Positions 1 through 8,927 of a stretch of 64,000 nucleotides of DNA are shown here, one piece after another. The position numbers and the translations under genes are program-made. The number at the start of each line of letters is the position of its first letter. Within the stretch, counting starts at the first letter, position 1. The notes beneath the pieces are model-generated. The model was not told where the DNA came from. It was given only the letters and a program-made list of their open reading frames with translations, and did not search any database. Origin of the DNA: Bacteroidota bacterium (GTDB lineage Bacteria > Bacteroidota > Bacteroidia > Bacteroidales > Lentimicrobiaceae); the NCBI GenBank assembly GCA_009773515.1, contig WSXX01000022.1, forward strand, positions 24,100 through 88,099, in the 5' to 3' direction.

Positions 1-3000
1 CCTGCAGAGTGAGCAGGGTGGAATCGCTACAGCCTAAGGCATCGATAACATAGAAAGTATATATTCCTGCATCACTCTGAATTGCATTAAACAGATTAAG
101 TTCAGCTTGTCCGGCAGTTTCACCGAGAGGTGATTTCCATGTAAAGGCCAGTTCACCGGAACCGCCGGAAACCTCGGGTATAACTTCAAAATTGCTGCCT
201 TCGCATATTGTCGCCGACACCAACGCTGCTATTTCAGGGGTAGATGTTATGGTAATATTCCCTTTGGTGTATTCAACTGGTATTGACAGTCCATTGTTGT
301 CCATAAACTGATTGACTCCAGGTGCTGCTTCCCAGCTTAGGTCAGAGATTCCAGCTGTACTGCCATCAAAAACCAGATCAAGTATTTTTGTGTTATCGGG
401 CAGCAAAACCGCTGAAGTGCCTGTCCATTGAATGGTAATTTTTCCCGCTTCGGGAACCAGATAAGGCTGAATACCGGTTTCGAGCAGGGAGTGCACATTG
501 GTATATCCAAGGCATTCCATGATTGCCGGATCATAGTTGAGCGAAATGGTAAAAGACTTTACTCCGTTGAAATTGCTGACAAAGACCGGTGATGATGCAA
601 GATTGCCCGTACAGGCTGATCCATCTCCTGCAATGGCATTCAGATAAACAATATCGAGTGTGGTAATGGTAATGGAAATGTAGGTACTGCATCCATTTTC
701 ATCGGTGACTTCGCAAAGGTAATCTCCGGCGGGAAGGTCGTCGAAGTAGCCATCGTTGATCTGTGTGATGCCGTTCACGTTAAAGTAGATGGTATCGCCT
801 GCAGCGGATTGTGCTATAAGGATAATTGTACCATCCGCTTGTCCGGCCGTTGCAGGCAGCATCAGGTGGTCTGTGATCTCCGGACCGTCAGGACTTGTGA
901 TTATCACAGGCTGCCCGTAAACGCTGGTGCATCCGGTTGAATCAGAGGCCCAGGCATAATAAACACCTGCTTCAAGGCCGGTAAACAAACCGTTGTGCCA
1001 TTGAGACAATGTATCATTTTCATGCCTGATAAAGTATTGTATTCTTGAACCAAGCCCTGAAACAGCAATGACAAATATTTCCGCATTGGCCTCATTGCAT
1101 AATGCATTTGTATTCGTAACCGTGTCAATTAAAAGATCCCCTACATCCTTGATTTCGAAATTTGTTGCAGGCATGTTGCATCCATTTCCATCGGTGAAAG
1201 TCAGCTGATAAACACCCACACCCAGATTATAAAGGTTGGGCGTTTGGCCAGCAGTGTTGCCGGAGATAATTTCTGTCCAGCTGTAAGCAAATGGCGGCTG
1301 CCCATTGATGCTGAGGCCGGTAATGGCCCCCGTATTTCCTCCACAGGTGGTAGGGCTTACAACAAGATTGTCTGTTATAAGGACGGCTGCAGGGTGATGC
1401 ACCACCTGAACGGTATCGGTAAACGCGCAATCACCTTCGTTACGAACCTCAACCCAGTATTCACCGGGAGTGTTCACGGTTATTTGCGGACTGATGGAGC
1501 CATTGCTCCACAGATAAGAAGCATATCCGGGTCCGGGGGTCAATACAGTGTTTCCGCCTGCACAGATTTTTATGGTATCGCCCAGTGAAAAAACGGGCAA
1601 ACCTAAAACCTGAACATTCCGGATGGAGGTTTGCTGCGTGCCATTGGGGAAAATCACGGTAACAGACACCTCGTATTCACCCGGTGTAAGGTAAATATGC
1701 CAGGGGTCAGCGTCAGTACTTGTGTTGGCTGCGCCGCTTCCCGGATCGCCAAAATTCCAGAGCCAGGAGACGGGTTCGGGTGAAAATCTTGAATCGAATT
1801 TAATGGTATCCCCTTCACAACTTCCTGTCCAGTCAAATTCGGCCATAAATGAACTGACAAAAGTCGGGAGTCCTTCCCAGGGGTTGAAAGTTTCAACGAC
1901 CATTAATTCAATATTGCACGCCTCGCCCTTTGCCGAAGGATTGTTGATGGCTGAAAGAAATCCGTAAAGACTGGTTCCGTTATTTTCGGACTGGGCAAAA
2001 TATATTTTCCCGTTGTTTGCCAGCAGCAGGTTGCCATAACCAATCATAGAAGAGTCTCTGACCATTGCAACTTTTGAATTCATAAACTGGCTGAGATCAT
2101 CTGCTTTACTCATCTCATACTGTGCAATCCATCTTTCGTGCTGTCCCACCGATGGTCGCCATATTCCCTCACTCATGTAAAGGAAGTCTGAATTTGCAGA
2201 GAACTCAATGCCCTGCACCGACTGCGACCCCCTGTTAAATAGCAGCATAGGCGTAAGTTGTCCGGTAACATTGTTGAAACGGTATATTTCGGTCATCCCC
2301 TGGTGCCCGGCAGTGCCGTTGCGGTCAGCAAACACAAGATATTTGCCGTCAGCAGAAATTTTCATGTATTCCGACTGATTTCCTTCGGCCGGAAAGTTGA
2401 GGATACAGTTAGAAACAACGGGAGTCTGGTTTACCCCTGACTGATCAACCAGATAGCTTAAAAACTTATTCGGGCTGCGATGATTACGTAAGATGACCCA
2501 ATAGGCATCGCGGCTTCCGTGTTTTACCCCCTGAATGGTTTCGTAAGTGCTGTCGGCGGCAATCAGGTTTATGTTTTTCTGACCTGCAATAATTCCGCCC
2601 AGACCTCCGTCAAGGGCCATGTCGATTACCGAGTATTCCGAGCCTGCCCTGTTGGTGGAGCCTGTTCTTCCTCCAACCGTAAAAAAATAATATTTGCCCG
2701 GATCGCCCGGCTTGGGAAATGCAATGCACGGGTTGGTTGCCCAAGCTGCAGCCATCAACCCGTCGCTGTTTAACATTAATTGATAGTTTCTATTGAAAAG
2801 TTCAATCCCGTCAGAATAAAACAATAAATTTCCGGCACTATCGGATAAGGAAGTGGAGCCATAGGTTGAAGAGAGTCCGGAGTGAACAGGAACATATGCC
2901 GGTGCTCCCGATGAAAAGTTGATCCAGGTACTTAACCAGCCGAAAATCCAGTTATCTGCTTCGCGCTGGGCTGAAAGCTGAAGAGACAGGATGCATATGA

Positions 3001-3022
3001 CTATGGTCAGGAGTTTTTTCAT
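1..3022 (-). CDS. Large secreted PKD/cohesin-domain surface protein (3' end beyond window)
   Basis: The frame is open from an ATG at 3022 to the window edge, about 1007 codons with no stop. It begins with a signal peptide (MKKLLTIVICILSLQLSAQ). The next ~400 residues (NWIFGWLSTWINFSS, NLLFYSDGI) resemble the N-terminal region of Bacteroidota proteins that end in gliding-motility-type (type B) T9SS domains. A PKD domain follows (SWLWNFGDPGSG, YLTPGEYEVSVTV), then several immunoglobulin-like and SprB-type repeats. Near residues 790-920 lies a cohesin-like domain (FTISLNYDPAIMECLGY, ILDLVFDG). A promoter lies upstream at 3095-3125. The role is inferred as a cell-surface adhesin or scaffold. The C-terminal sorting domain cannot be seen. 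Confidence 0.85.
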   Translation of the reverse strand, partial: MKKLLTIVICILSLQLSAQREADNWIFGWLSTWINFSSGAPAYVPVHSGLSSTYGSTSLSDSAGNLLFYSDGIELFNRNYQLMLNSDGLMAAAWATNPCIAFPKPGDPGKYYFFTVGGRTGSTNRAGSEYSVIDMALDGGLGGIIAGQKNINLIAADSTYETIQGVKHGSRDAYWVILRNHRSPNKFLSYLVDQSGVNQTPVVSNCILNFPAEGNQSEYMKISADGKYLVFADRNGTAGHQGMTEIYRFNNVTGQLTPMLLFNRGSQSVQGIEFSANSDFLYMSEGIWRPSVGQHERWIAQYEMSKADDLSQFMNSKVAMVRDSSMIGYGNLLLANNGKIYFAQSENNGTSLYGFLSAINNPSAKGEACNIELMVVETFNPWEGLPTFVSSFMAEFDWTGSCEGDTIKFDSRFSPEPVSWLWNFGDPGSGAANTSTDADPWHIYLTPGEYEVSVTVIFPNGTQQTSIRNVQVLGLPVFSLGDTIKICAGGNTVLTPGPGYASYLWSNGSISPQITVNTPGEYWVEVRNEGDCAFTDTVQVVHHPAAVLITDNLVVSPTTCGGNTGAITGLSINGQPPFAYSWTEIISGNTAGQTPNLYNLGVGVYQLTFTDGNGCNMPATNFEIKDVGDLLIDTVTNTNALCNEANAEIFVIAVSGLGSRIQYFIRHENDTLSQWHNGLFTGLEAGVYYAWASDSTGCTSVYGQPVIITSPDGPEITDHLMLPATAGQADGTIILIAQSAAGDTIYFNVNGITQINDGYFDDLPAGDYLCEVTDENGCSTYISITITTLDIVYLNAIAGDGSACTGNLASSPVFVSNFNGVKSFTISLNYDPAIMECLGYTNVHSLLETGIQPYLVPEAGKITIQWTGTSAVLLPDNTKILDLVFDGSTAGISDLSWEAAPGVNQFMDNNGLSIPVEYTKGNITITSTPEIAALVSATICEGSNFEVIPEVSGGSGELAFTWKSPLGETAGQAELNLFNAIQSDAGIYTFYVIDALGCSDSTLLTLQ

Positions 3023-3094
3023 GTGATCTCTACGAAATCATTTGATTCGTTATCTTCAGATAGTTCAGCAGCCGGTGTTGCTCGTCTTAAAGTT

Positions 3095-3125
3095 CAAAAG
3101 TAGGTAAAAATGAACGTTTAAGCAA
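3095..3125 (-). promoter_or_regulatory. Bacteroidota-type promoter of the PKD/cohesin gene
   Basis: Read on the minus strand, TTG (3125-3123), 20 bases, then TACTTTTG (3102-3095). This fits the TTTG/TAnnTTTG consensus and leaves a leader of roughly 65 bases before the ATG at 3022. Confidence 0.55.
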
Positions 3126-3244
3126 GTTTAGTTTTTTAATGATTAAAGGTACGTATGTTACTGGATCAAATTAATGGCTTCGTAGGCAGGAATTCAGCTT
3201 CGGAGTATTGGAAGTATAGAAGACAAGGTAAACTCATTTAGGCT

Positions 3245-3252
3245 TATCTTTG
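3245..3252 (+). promoter_or_regulatory. TAnnTTTG -7 element upstream of yjbQ-like gene
   Basis: TATCTTTG lies 18 bases before the ATG at 3271. It overlaps an in-frame TTG at 3250, which argues that the longer TTG-started reading is not the real start. Confidence 0.55.
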
Positions 3253-3270
3253 TCTTTTACCCCATCAACC

Positions 3271-3681
3271 ATGACAAAACAAATAGAAATAATACTCCCC
3301 GCTTACCCTCGTGGTTTTCATCTGATTACCGATAAAGTTGTTTCGCAACTGGGGGAATTGCCTGTGTCGGGTTTGCTGCATTTGTTTATTTTGCACACTT
3401 CCGCTGGCATTTGCATCAACGAAAACGCCGATTCAACCGTGCTTGATGATTTTGAAACCGTTTTCAACAAACTGGTTCCTGAAAATCAACCTTATTACCG
3501 ACATAACGTTGAAGGTAGTGATGATATGCCGGCACATATAAAATCTGTGCTCACCGGAAGCGAATTGTCCGTTCCGGTAATAAACGGTAAACTTAGGCTG
3601 GGAACCTGGCAGGGTATTTATTTGTGTGAGTTTCGAAACAGAGCTGTTGCCAGAAAAATTGTTGCAACCATTATCAGTTGA
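3271..3681 (+). CDS. YjbQ/UPF0047 family protein
   Basis: This 136-residue protein matches the YjbQ (UPF0047) family along its whole length. The family's conserved segments are visible: LHTSAGICINENAD, RHNVEGSDDMPAHIKS and LGTWQGIYLCEFRN, with the histidines that line the family's putative active site. Members have been linked to a weak thiamine-phosphate synthase activity, but the physiological role is not settled. The start is the ATG at 3271, because the -7 element at 3245-3252 overlaps the alternative TTG at 3250. It stands alone, followed by a repeat-filled gap. Confidence 0.88.
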   Translation: MTKQIEIILPAYPRGFHLITDKVVSQLGELPVSGLLHLFILHTSAGICINENADSTVLDDFETVFNKLVPENQPYYRHNVEGSDDMPAHIKSVLTGSELSVPVINGKLRLGTWQGIYLCEFRNRAVARKIVATIIS

Positions 3682-4112
3682 TGCTGTGACAGATTGTCCG
3701 TATTGAGGATTAAAATGGATTGAAGATTGATTGTTTAGTCCTTCGACTCAACTACCAATGACAGATTGTTCGTCCGATCCTTCGACTCCCGAAAGGGAGA
3801 AACCAATGACGGCTGAGCGGCATTTGCAATGCCGCTCTGAACATTGGATAATTTGCAATTATCCAAATAAGCGACTTAAGGAATGAATCAGTCGGGCATA
3901 TATTATTGAATTACAAATTCAATGATGTTCAAAGCGGCATTGCAAATGCCGCTTAGCCAGGTAATTGGATTGAAAATTGTTCGTCTTATCCTTCGACTCC
4001 GCTCAGGATGACATTGTAATTAATTGAATGTGAGTGCAATAAAAAGAAACAACGCTAACTAAACACGAATGTCACACTGAGCGGAGTCGAAGTGTTTAGA
4101 CGCTTGAGCTTA
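3682..4112. repeat. Repeat-filled gap: tight hairpin cluster plus two-armed element (family A)
   Basis: There is no gene here. Four hairpins with 3-base loops lie at 3815-3837 (arms GAGCGGCATT/AATGCCGCTC), 3844-3866 (TTGGATAATT/AATTATCCAA), 3905-3923 (ATTGAATT/AATTCAAT) and 3932-3954 (AAGCGGCATT/AATGCCGCTT). A family A element follows: CTTCGACTCCGCTCAG at 3991-4006 and its exact reverse complement at 4077-4092, 70 bases apart. A partial family A arm lies at 3738-3790. Confidence 0.8.
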
Positions 4113-5096
4113 TTACCTCAAAGCCTCATAATACCACCTGATGGCTTCTTTTAATCCTTGTGATACACTGTATCGGGGATGATAGCCCAGCAATGCTGAA
4201 GCTTTTTCAATGGAAGCAAGTGAATGTAAAACATCGCCTTTTCGGGTTGGACCAAAAACCGGCTTGATTGCTTTTACTTCAGGGATGAATTCCGAAAGGT
4301 TAAGTATCAGCTGATCATAAAGCTCCAGCAGACTGGTATTTTCTCCGAAAGCCACATTATAAACCGTATTTACAGCTTCAGGATTCTGCGTAAGCAGGGC
4401 AAGCTGATTTATGCTTACTACATTCTCAACATAAGTAAAATCACGGGAATGTGAGCCATCACCATTGATAACAGGCGTTTCTCCGCTGATCAGAGATTTG
4501 AGAAATTTTGGAATGACAGCGGCATATGCACCATCCGGGTCCTGCCGTTTGCCAAAGACGTTAAAATACCTTAATCCAATGGTTTCAATGCCATACAAAT
4601 CGGAGAAAACATTGGCATACAATTCATTCACATATTTTGTGATGGCATAAGGTGATAAAGGTTTTCCAATAATGTCTTCCTTTTTTGGCAAAGCAGGATG
4701 ATCGCCATAAGTGGAAGAACTGGCTGCATAAACAAATCTTTTTATGCCGGCATCGCGCGTGGCAATCAGCATATTCAGAAACCCGGTAACGTTTACTTCA
4801 TTGCTTGTCAACGGATCGTTTATTGAACGTGGCACCGATCCGAGCGCTGCCTGGTGAAGCACATATTCTGCGCCTTCAACAGCCTTTTTGCAGTCTTCAG
4901 GGTTGCGAATGTCACCTTCAATCATCCTGAATTTAGGATTCTCAAGAAAGGGTTGAATGTTCTGCCTTTTGCCTGTGCTGAAATTGTCGAGGCAAATCAC
5001 ATAGTTTCCCTGCAAAAGCAAGGCTTCAATAATGTTGGAGCCTATAAAGCCGGCACCACCGGTAACCAGAACTTTTGAATCGAAGAGCTTTTGCAT
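4113..5096 (-). CDS. UDP-N-acetylglucosamine 4-epimerase-like SDR (WbpP/TviC type)
   Basis: This 327-residue extended short-chain dehydrogenase has the Rossmann motif TGGAGFIG near residue 12. The catalytic region is SSSTYGDHPALP, followed by the Y-x3-K motif SPYAITKYV. The segments LGSVPRSINDP, RYFNVFGKRQDPDGAYAAVIPKF and INGDGSHSRDFTYVENVV are those of WbpP/TviC, which interconvert UDP-GlcNAc(A) and UDP-GalNAc(A) for surface polysaccharides. The gene starts 22 bases after the DUF4340 gene and may be the last gene of the gldF-gldG block. The exact substrate is inferred from the subfamily. Confidence 0.88.
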   Translation of the reverse strand: MQKLFDSKVLVTGGAGFIGSNIIEALLLQGNYVICLDNFSTGKRQNIQPFLENPKFRMIEGDIRNPEDCKKAVEGAEYVLHQAALGSVPRSINDPLTSNEVNVTGFLNMLIATRDAGIKRFVYAASSSTYGDHPALPKKEDIIGKPLSPYAITKYVNELYANVFSDLYGIETIGLRYFNVFGKRQDPDGAYAAVIPKFLKSLISGETPVINGDGSHSRDFTYVENVVSINQLALLTQNPEAVNTVYNVAFGENTSLLELYDQLILNLSEFIPEVKAIKPVFGPTRKGDVLHSLASIEKASALLGYHPRYSVSQGLKEAIRWYYEALR

Positions 5097-5118
5097 AGCT
5101 TATGAATTAATCGTTTTA

Positions 5119-6180
5119 TTATTCTGTCCTTTGTCGTGTAAACGAGGAGAGCGGACGGAGTATCCTGTCAAAAACAAAATACTGAATCAGCACAAAGTCC
5201 TCATCGTTGTTGATGTAGGCATACATTCTATCCTTGTCGTGATATACAGTTGAGCCATCTGTGATATCAATTTCAGGTTCGGGCAGCATTCTTGGAAAGG
5301 TCCTGATGTTCTGCACCGTGCCATCCTTTGCCTGCAGTGTGATGATGTGCATGGGAGTTACGCCCGAAATGGAATCTTTGCGGTGTGGCTCCATATCGTT
5401 AAAGAGAGCCTCGTAACGGATATTTCTGAATGCATTGACAAATCCCATCAACTGGAGAGTATCGTACGAGGTAAGGGTTTGATTATCAGTCAGACGTATC
5501 AACTCAATCATGGAATTGTCTCTATTTACAACTTTATACGATTCGTTGGGCTGAGCTGGAAATTCAACCTTGATAAAATCGATTTCGGGAAATCTTTTAT
5601 TAAAAACAGTGTGCTCGCGCCAATCGGTTTCAAGTGTTGAAAACCGGGTGGCAACATATCCCCGTAAACCGGGCATATACAGGACTACCGGAGAATCTGA
5701 TCCTTCCATAATCGCATAAGTTCCGTTGTTGTCCATGGTTGCATCGCCTATGTAATAGGTTTTCGCCATTTTTTCGTAAGGGAAGAACTTGTATTGACCA
5801 ATTTTTATTCTATGGCTGTTCTGATAGATTTCTACTTTAACCGAACGGGCAGAGAGTAGAGTGATGATGTTGTTGTGCGCTGCTTTGGCCACTGGCTCGC
5901 GGACAGTAAGATTTGCAACCGTCAGAAGAAATGTGTTGATATTTTCAGGATGTGCATTGTACCTCTGATTCATCGTCCAGGTTCCGTCGCTTTTTCTTTC
6001 AAGCAGCATGGTTCTATCTGATTTATCAGACATAAAAATCTTTGTAATTGCAGCCGTGTCGCTGATTGCGAAATCTCTCAGATCCTTGTCAAGGGTGGTG
6101 TTTGACTTGTTGAATAAGATAAGACTGGCAATAATTGCAAGTATAACCGCAATAATGAGTGTGATTTTGGTTTTGTTCAT
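5119..6180 (-). CDS. DUF4340 domain-containing protein
   Basis: This 353-residue protein has one N-terminal membrane segment (ITLIIAVILAIIASLILF, residues ~6-23) and a long extracytoplasmic region typical of DUF4340. Conserved features include the FAISDTAAITKIFM opening, YYIGDAT and VVLYMPGLRGYVATRFS. DUF4340 proteins are commonly encoded beside GldG-type ABC auxiliary proteins, as here (98 bases downstream of gldG on the same strand). It probably works with the GldF/GldG membrane complex. The molecular function is not known. Confidence 0.85.
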   Translation of the reverse strand: MNKTKITLIIAVILAIIASLILFNKSNTTLDKDLRDFAISDTAAITKIFMSDKSDRTMLLERKSDGTWTMNQRYNAHPENINTFLLTVANLTVREPVAKAAHNNIITLLSARSVKVEIYQNSHRIKIGQYKFFPYEKMAKTYYIGDATMDNNGTYAIMEGSDSPVVLYMPGLRGYVATRFSTLETDWREHTVFNKRFPEIDFIKVEFPAQPNESYKVVNRDNSMIELIRLTDNQTLTSYDTLQLMGFVNAFRNIRYEALFNDMEPHRKDSISGVTPMHIITLQAKDGTVQNIRTFPRMLPEPEIDITDGSTVYHDKDRMYAYINNDEDFVLIQYFVFDRILRPLSSFTRQRTE

Positions 6181-6278
6181 GTTTCGTGCTTATGTTTTGT
6201 TATTTTAACAATAGTCCGCTTTTGTCTCACGCAAAGCCGCAAAGCCGCAAAGAATCGAATTACCTTTGATTACCCGTC

Positions 6279-8048
6279 CTATCTTGCGTATCTTCGTTTT
6301 CGCAGGAAGAACTGTATCAATCCGAAAAGTATCACCAGCAAAACAGGTCCGGCTGTATTAATCAGTTGCCACATCACCAGATTTTTCGAAGCGCGTGTTC
6401 TGTCCAGTGCCCTGAGTTTCAGTTCCCTGGATCTTACTGACATCAGTCCGGTATCATCGCAAAGATAATTGACTGCATTCAGCATAAAATCCTTGTTTCC
6501 GAAAGTCTGTCCGGTGAAGCGGTCATAACCCAGCGGATAAGGATTATAAGTGCCGGCGCTGAATTGTACCTGATTTTTTATGATATCGCCATCGGCAATA
6601 ACAATCATTCGGTTTTCAGGACTTTTTTCGGTAAAACCGATTTCAGGGGCTTTCGAAATCTCACCCGGAATACGGTTGCTGAACAATGATTCAAATTCGC
6701 CTTCAAGCAGCACAGCAACGGGTTGTGGTGCCTGATTGTAGTCAGCCGGGTCAGGGTCATTTCGCAGTATTTCAAGACTTATCATCACCGGTGTCATTGC
6801 AATACGGGTATATTCCGAAGTTTTCAGCAAAACGGTTTTACGGATTCCGGGATTCCCCACTGTGTCGATACTGCTGATAAATTCAGTGCGGACCGCATTC
6901 AGGTTATTGACAATCGGATGCCTTGATGTGGAAGTCAACACCGGAAAGTAAAACCATGGGAAAAAGCTATATTGCGGCTGATTGCCGACGTTACCGGTGT
7001 AAACGGGAATTGGTAAAGCATTAAGATCCATTACCAGGTTGCTGTTCAGCCTTACGCCGTAGCGGAATAACTGGTCGTTCAGGTTGATATCCTGCGTTAT
7101 GCCCATGGTTCGGTTCGCTGCCTGAATGCTGTCCATGCTTGCGAAAACAGGATCGATCAGCCACAAAACCTTGCCACCTTTCATAATAAACTGGTCGATG
7201 ATGAATTTGTCCTTTTCGCTGAAAATGGTATCAGGCTTTGCAATGATGATGGCTTTATACTTGTTGGAAACTGCAAAGTTGCCGTCTTCACCCTCTTTGC
7301 GATCGGTGAGAGCATTCACCTGTCCATCAAGTGTTACCCTGTCGACAATGTAAAAATCAGAAAGTGCATTTGAAATATCGGCGGTTTCGAGCCGCGACAA
7401 TTCGCCGTGACCTTCGGTAAATGCAATGCGGGGTTTGCTGGCGGTTCCAAGTTTTCTGATGGCATTTGAAATATTGTACTCCAATGCCTGAATGGAATTA
7501 TTGATAATTGCTTCGGGTGGTGCGCCAACCTGTTCCGACAGGAGGTTGATGGGGATTTCACGTCCTTTGTGTGAAAGAATAGCGCCGGGAAAAATCCGCT
7601 GCTGTTGTTGACCTTCCTTGGTTCTTACATTGATATCGGTGGGCTGAATTCCCTGTTGAGCCAATCTTTCAAATATATCGTTTCGGGTTTTGGCATCAGA
7701 AGCGGCAGAAGGATTGATAAACTCATACTCAATGTTATCGCTGAAAGCCCTGAATTCGTCAAGCATTTCGCGGGTTGACCGGCTCAGCAGTTTAAATCCG
7801 GCAGGAAATTCACCTTCAAGGTAAACCTTAAAATAGAAAATGTCGTCGGTTTCTCTGAGCAGTTTCTTTGTGGAAGGGGAGAGGGAGTATCTTTTTTCGG
7901 AAGTAAGGTCGAGCCTGAAATAAATAGCAGAGCCTATGATGTTGAGAAAAATAATGATAATCAAACCCAGAAACAGCTGTATAATATTTGCCCGGCGTAC
8001 GTCTTTGTAAGAGTTGGTGGTAGGATTCATCTGAAATTCTTTTGACAT
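6279..8048 (-). CDS. gldG: Gliding motility ABC transporter auxiliary protein GldG
   Basis: This 589-residue protein has an N-terminal membrane helix (residues ~20-45), a large periplasmic ABC-type auxiliary domain and a C-terminal helix ending in basic residues (VLLVILFGLIQFFLRKRRYAR). YFRLDLTSEKRYSLSPST after the first helix and IAFTEGHGEL in the middle are typical of GldG. It starts 12 bases after the gldF stop. With GldF and an ATPase (GldA, not in this window) it forms an ABC complex. In some gliders this complex is needed for motility, but many non-gliders also carry gldFG, so motility cannot be inferred from it alone. Confidence 0.93.
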   Translation of the reverse strand: MSKEFQMNPTTNSYKDVRRANIIQLFLGLIIIIFLNIIGSAIYFRLDLTSEKRYSLSPSTKKLLRETDDIFYFKVYLEGEFPAGFKLLSRSTREMLDEFRAFSDNIEYEFINPSAASDAKTRNDIFERLAQQGIQPTDINVRTKEGQQQQRIFPGAILSHKGREIPINLLSEQVGAPPEAIINNSIQALEYNISNAIRKLGTASKPRIAFTEGHGELSRLETADISNALSDFYIVDRVTLDGQVNALTDRKEGEDGNFAVSNKYKAIIIAKPDTIFSEKDKFIIDQFIMKGGKVLWLIDPVFASMDSIQAANRTMGITQDINLNDQLFRYGVRLNSNLVMDLNALPIPVYTGNVGNQPQYSFFPWFYFPVLTSTSRHPIVNNLNAVRTEFISSIDTVGNPGIRKTVLLKTSEYTRIAMTPVMISLEILRNDPDPADYNQAPQPVAVLLEGEFESLFSNRIPGEISKAPEIGFTEKSPENRMIVIADGDIIKNQVQFSAGTYNPYPLGYDRFTGQTFGNKDFMLNAVNYLCDDTGLMSVRSRELKLRALDRTRASKNLVMWQLINTAGPVLLVILFGLIQFFLRKRRYAR

Positions 8049-8060
8049 TTTTAAACGGGC

Positions 8061-8822
8061 TTATGCTTTCTTTTTTACTGAAACGGTGTTTTCCCACTTA
8101 CGGCTTTCGAGCGCCGTTTTGGTCATCATCAGAAAAATAGCAATGATACTCAGGAAATAGAGCACATCTCTGGTATCGATCACTCCGCGGCTCATTGATG
8201 TGTAATGGGCCTGTATTCCCAGCGAAATAATAAAAAGATCCACTTTCCCGAACAGGGCCAGACCCGCGATTATATCGAAGCCCATCAGCAGAAATCCGCA
8301 GATAATCAACGACAACATAAAAGCAACAATCTGATTATCGGTAACTGATGATATGAAAAGCCCAATCGCAGCAAAGGCAGAGGCAAGGAAAATCAGACCA
8401 ATGTATGAACCCCACAAACCACCCATATCGAGGTTTCCTTTGGGACTTCCCAGCAGATAAACCGACACGGCATAAATTAGTGTTGGCAGCAATGCCAGCA
8501 AGACCAGGGTAATGCTCGCAAGGTATTTCGAGAAGATAATCTGGAAATCGGTAAGGGGCTTGGTGAGCAGCATTTCTATGGTTCCGCTGCGTTTTTCGTC
8601 GGCAAACGAACGCATGGTGATGGCGGGTATCAAAAACAGAAAAACCATGGGAGCCAGCGTAAACATATTGTCGAGGCTTGCATACCCGAAATCAATAATG
8701 TTGAATCCCATTGGGAAAACCCAGAGAAAGAGTCCGTTGATCAACAGAAAAACTATAACAGCAATGTACCCGATCAACGAGTTTAAAAAGCTGAAAATTT
8801 CTTTTTTGTAAAGGGTAAACAT
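8061..8822 (-). CDS. gldF: ABC transporter permease GldF
   Basis: This 253-residue protein has about six membrane helices and the ABC-2 permease signature RSFADEKRSGTIEMLLTKPLTD near residue 70. It opens with MFTLYKKEIFSFLNSLIGY, as GldF proteins do. It is the first gene of the minus-strand block gldF-gldG-DUF4340-epimerase. A TATTTTTG element lies about 45 bases upstream. It is the membrane pore subunit for the GldG partner. Confidence 0.92.
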   Translation of the reverse strand: MFTLYKKEIFSFLNSLIGYIAVIVFLLINGLFLWVFPMGFNIIDFGYASLDNMFTLAPMVFLFLIPAITMRSFADEKRSGTIEMLLTKPLTDFQIIFSKYLASITLVLLALLPTLIYAVSVYLLGSPKGNLDMGGLWGSYIGLIFLASAFAAIGLFISSVTDNQIVAFMLSLIICGFLLMGFDIIAGLALFGKVDLFIISLGIQAHYTSMSRGVIDTRDVLYFLSIIAIFLMMTKTALESRKWENTVSVKKKA

Positions 8823-8865
8823 AGTAACTGAAGAGCTTAAACCTGAATCAGGCTGCTAAATTACT

Positions 8866-8873
8866 CAAAAATA
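8866..8873 (-). promoter_or_regulatory. Candidate -7 element of the gldF block
   Basis: TATTTTTG on the minus strand, 44 bases upstream of gldF. No convincing -33 TTG is seen at the usual spacing. Confidence 0.35.
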
Positions 8874-8927
8874 TGAATTGGGGCATGGAATGATGGATCA
8901 GGACAGGCTTGTGTGTGTTAAAATATC

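Noticed and set aside
1244..1588. 114-codon plus-strand frame
   Set aside because: Lies opposite the continuous open frame of the large surface protein, which has domain matches throughout.
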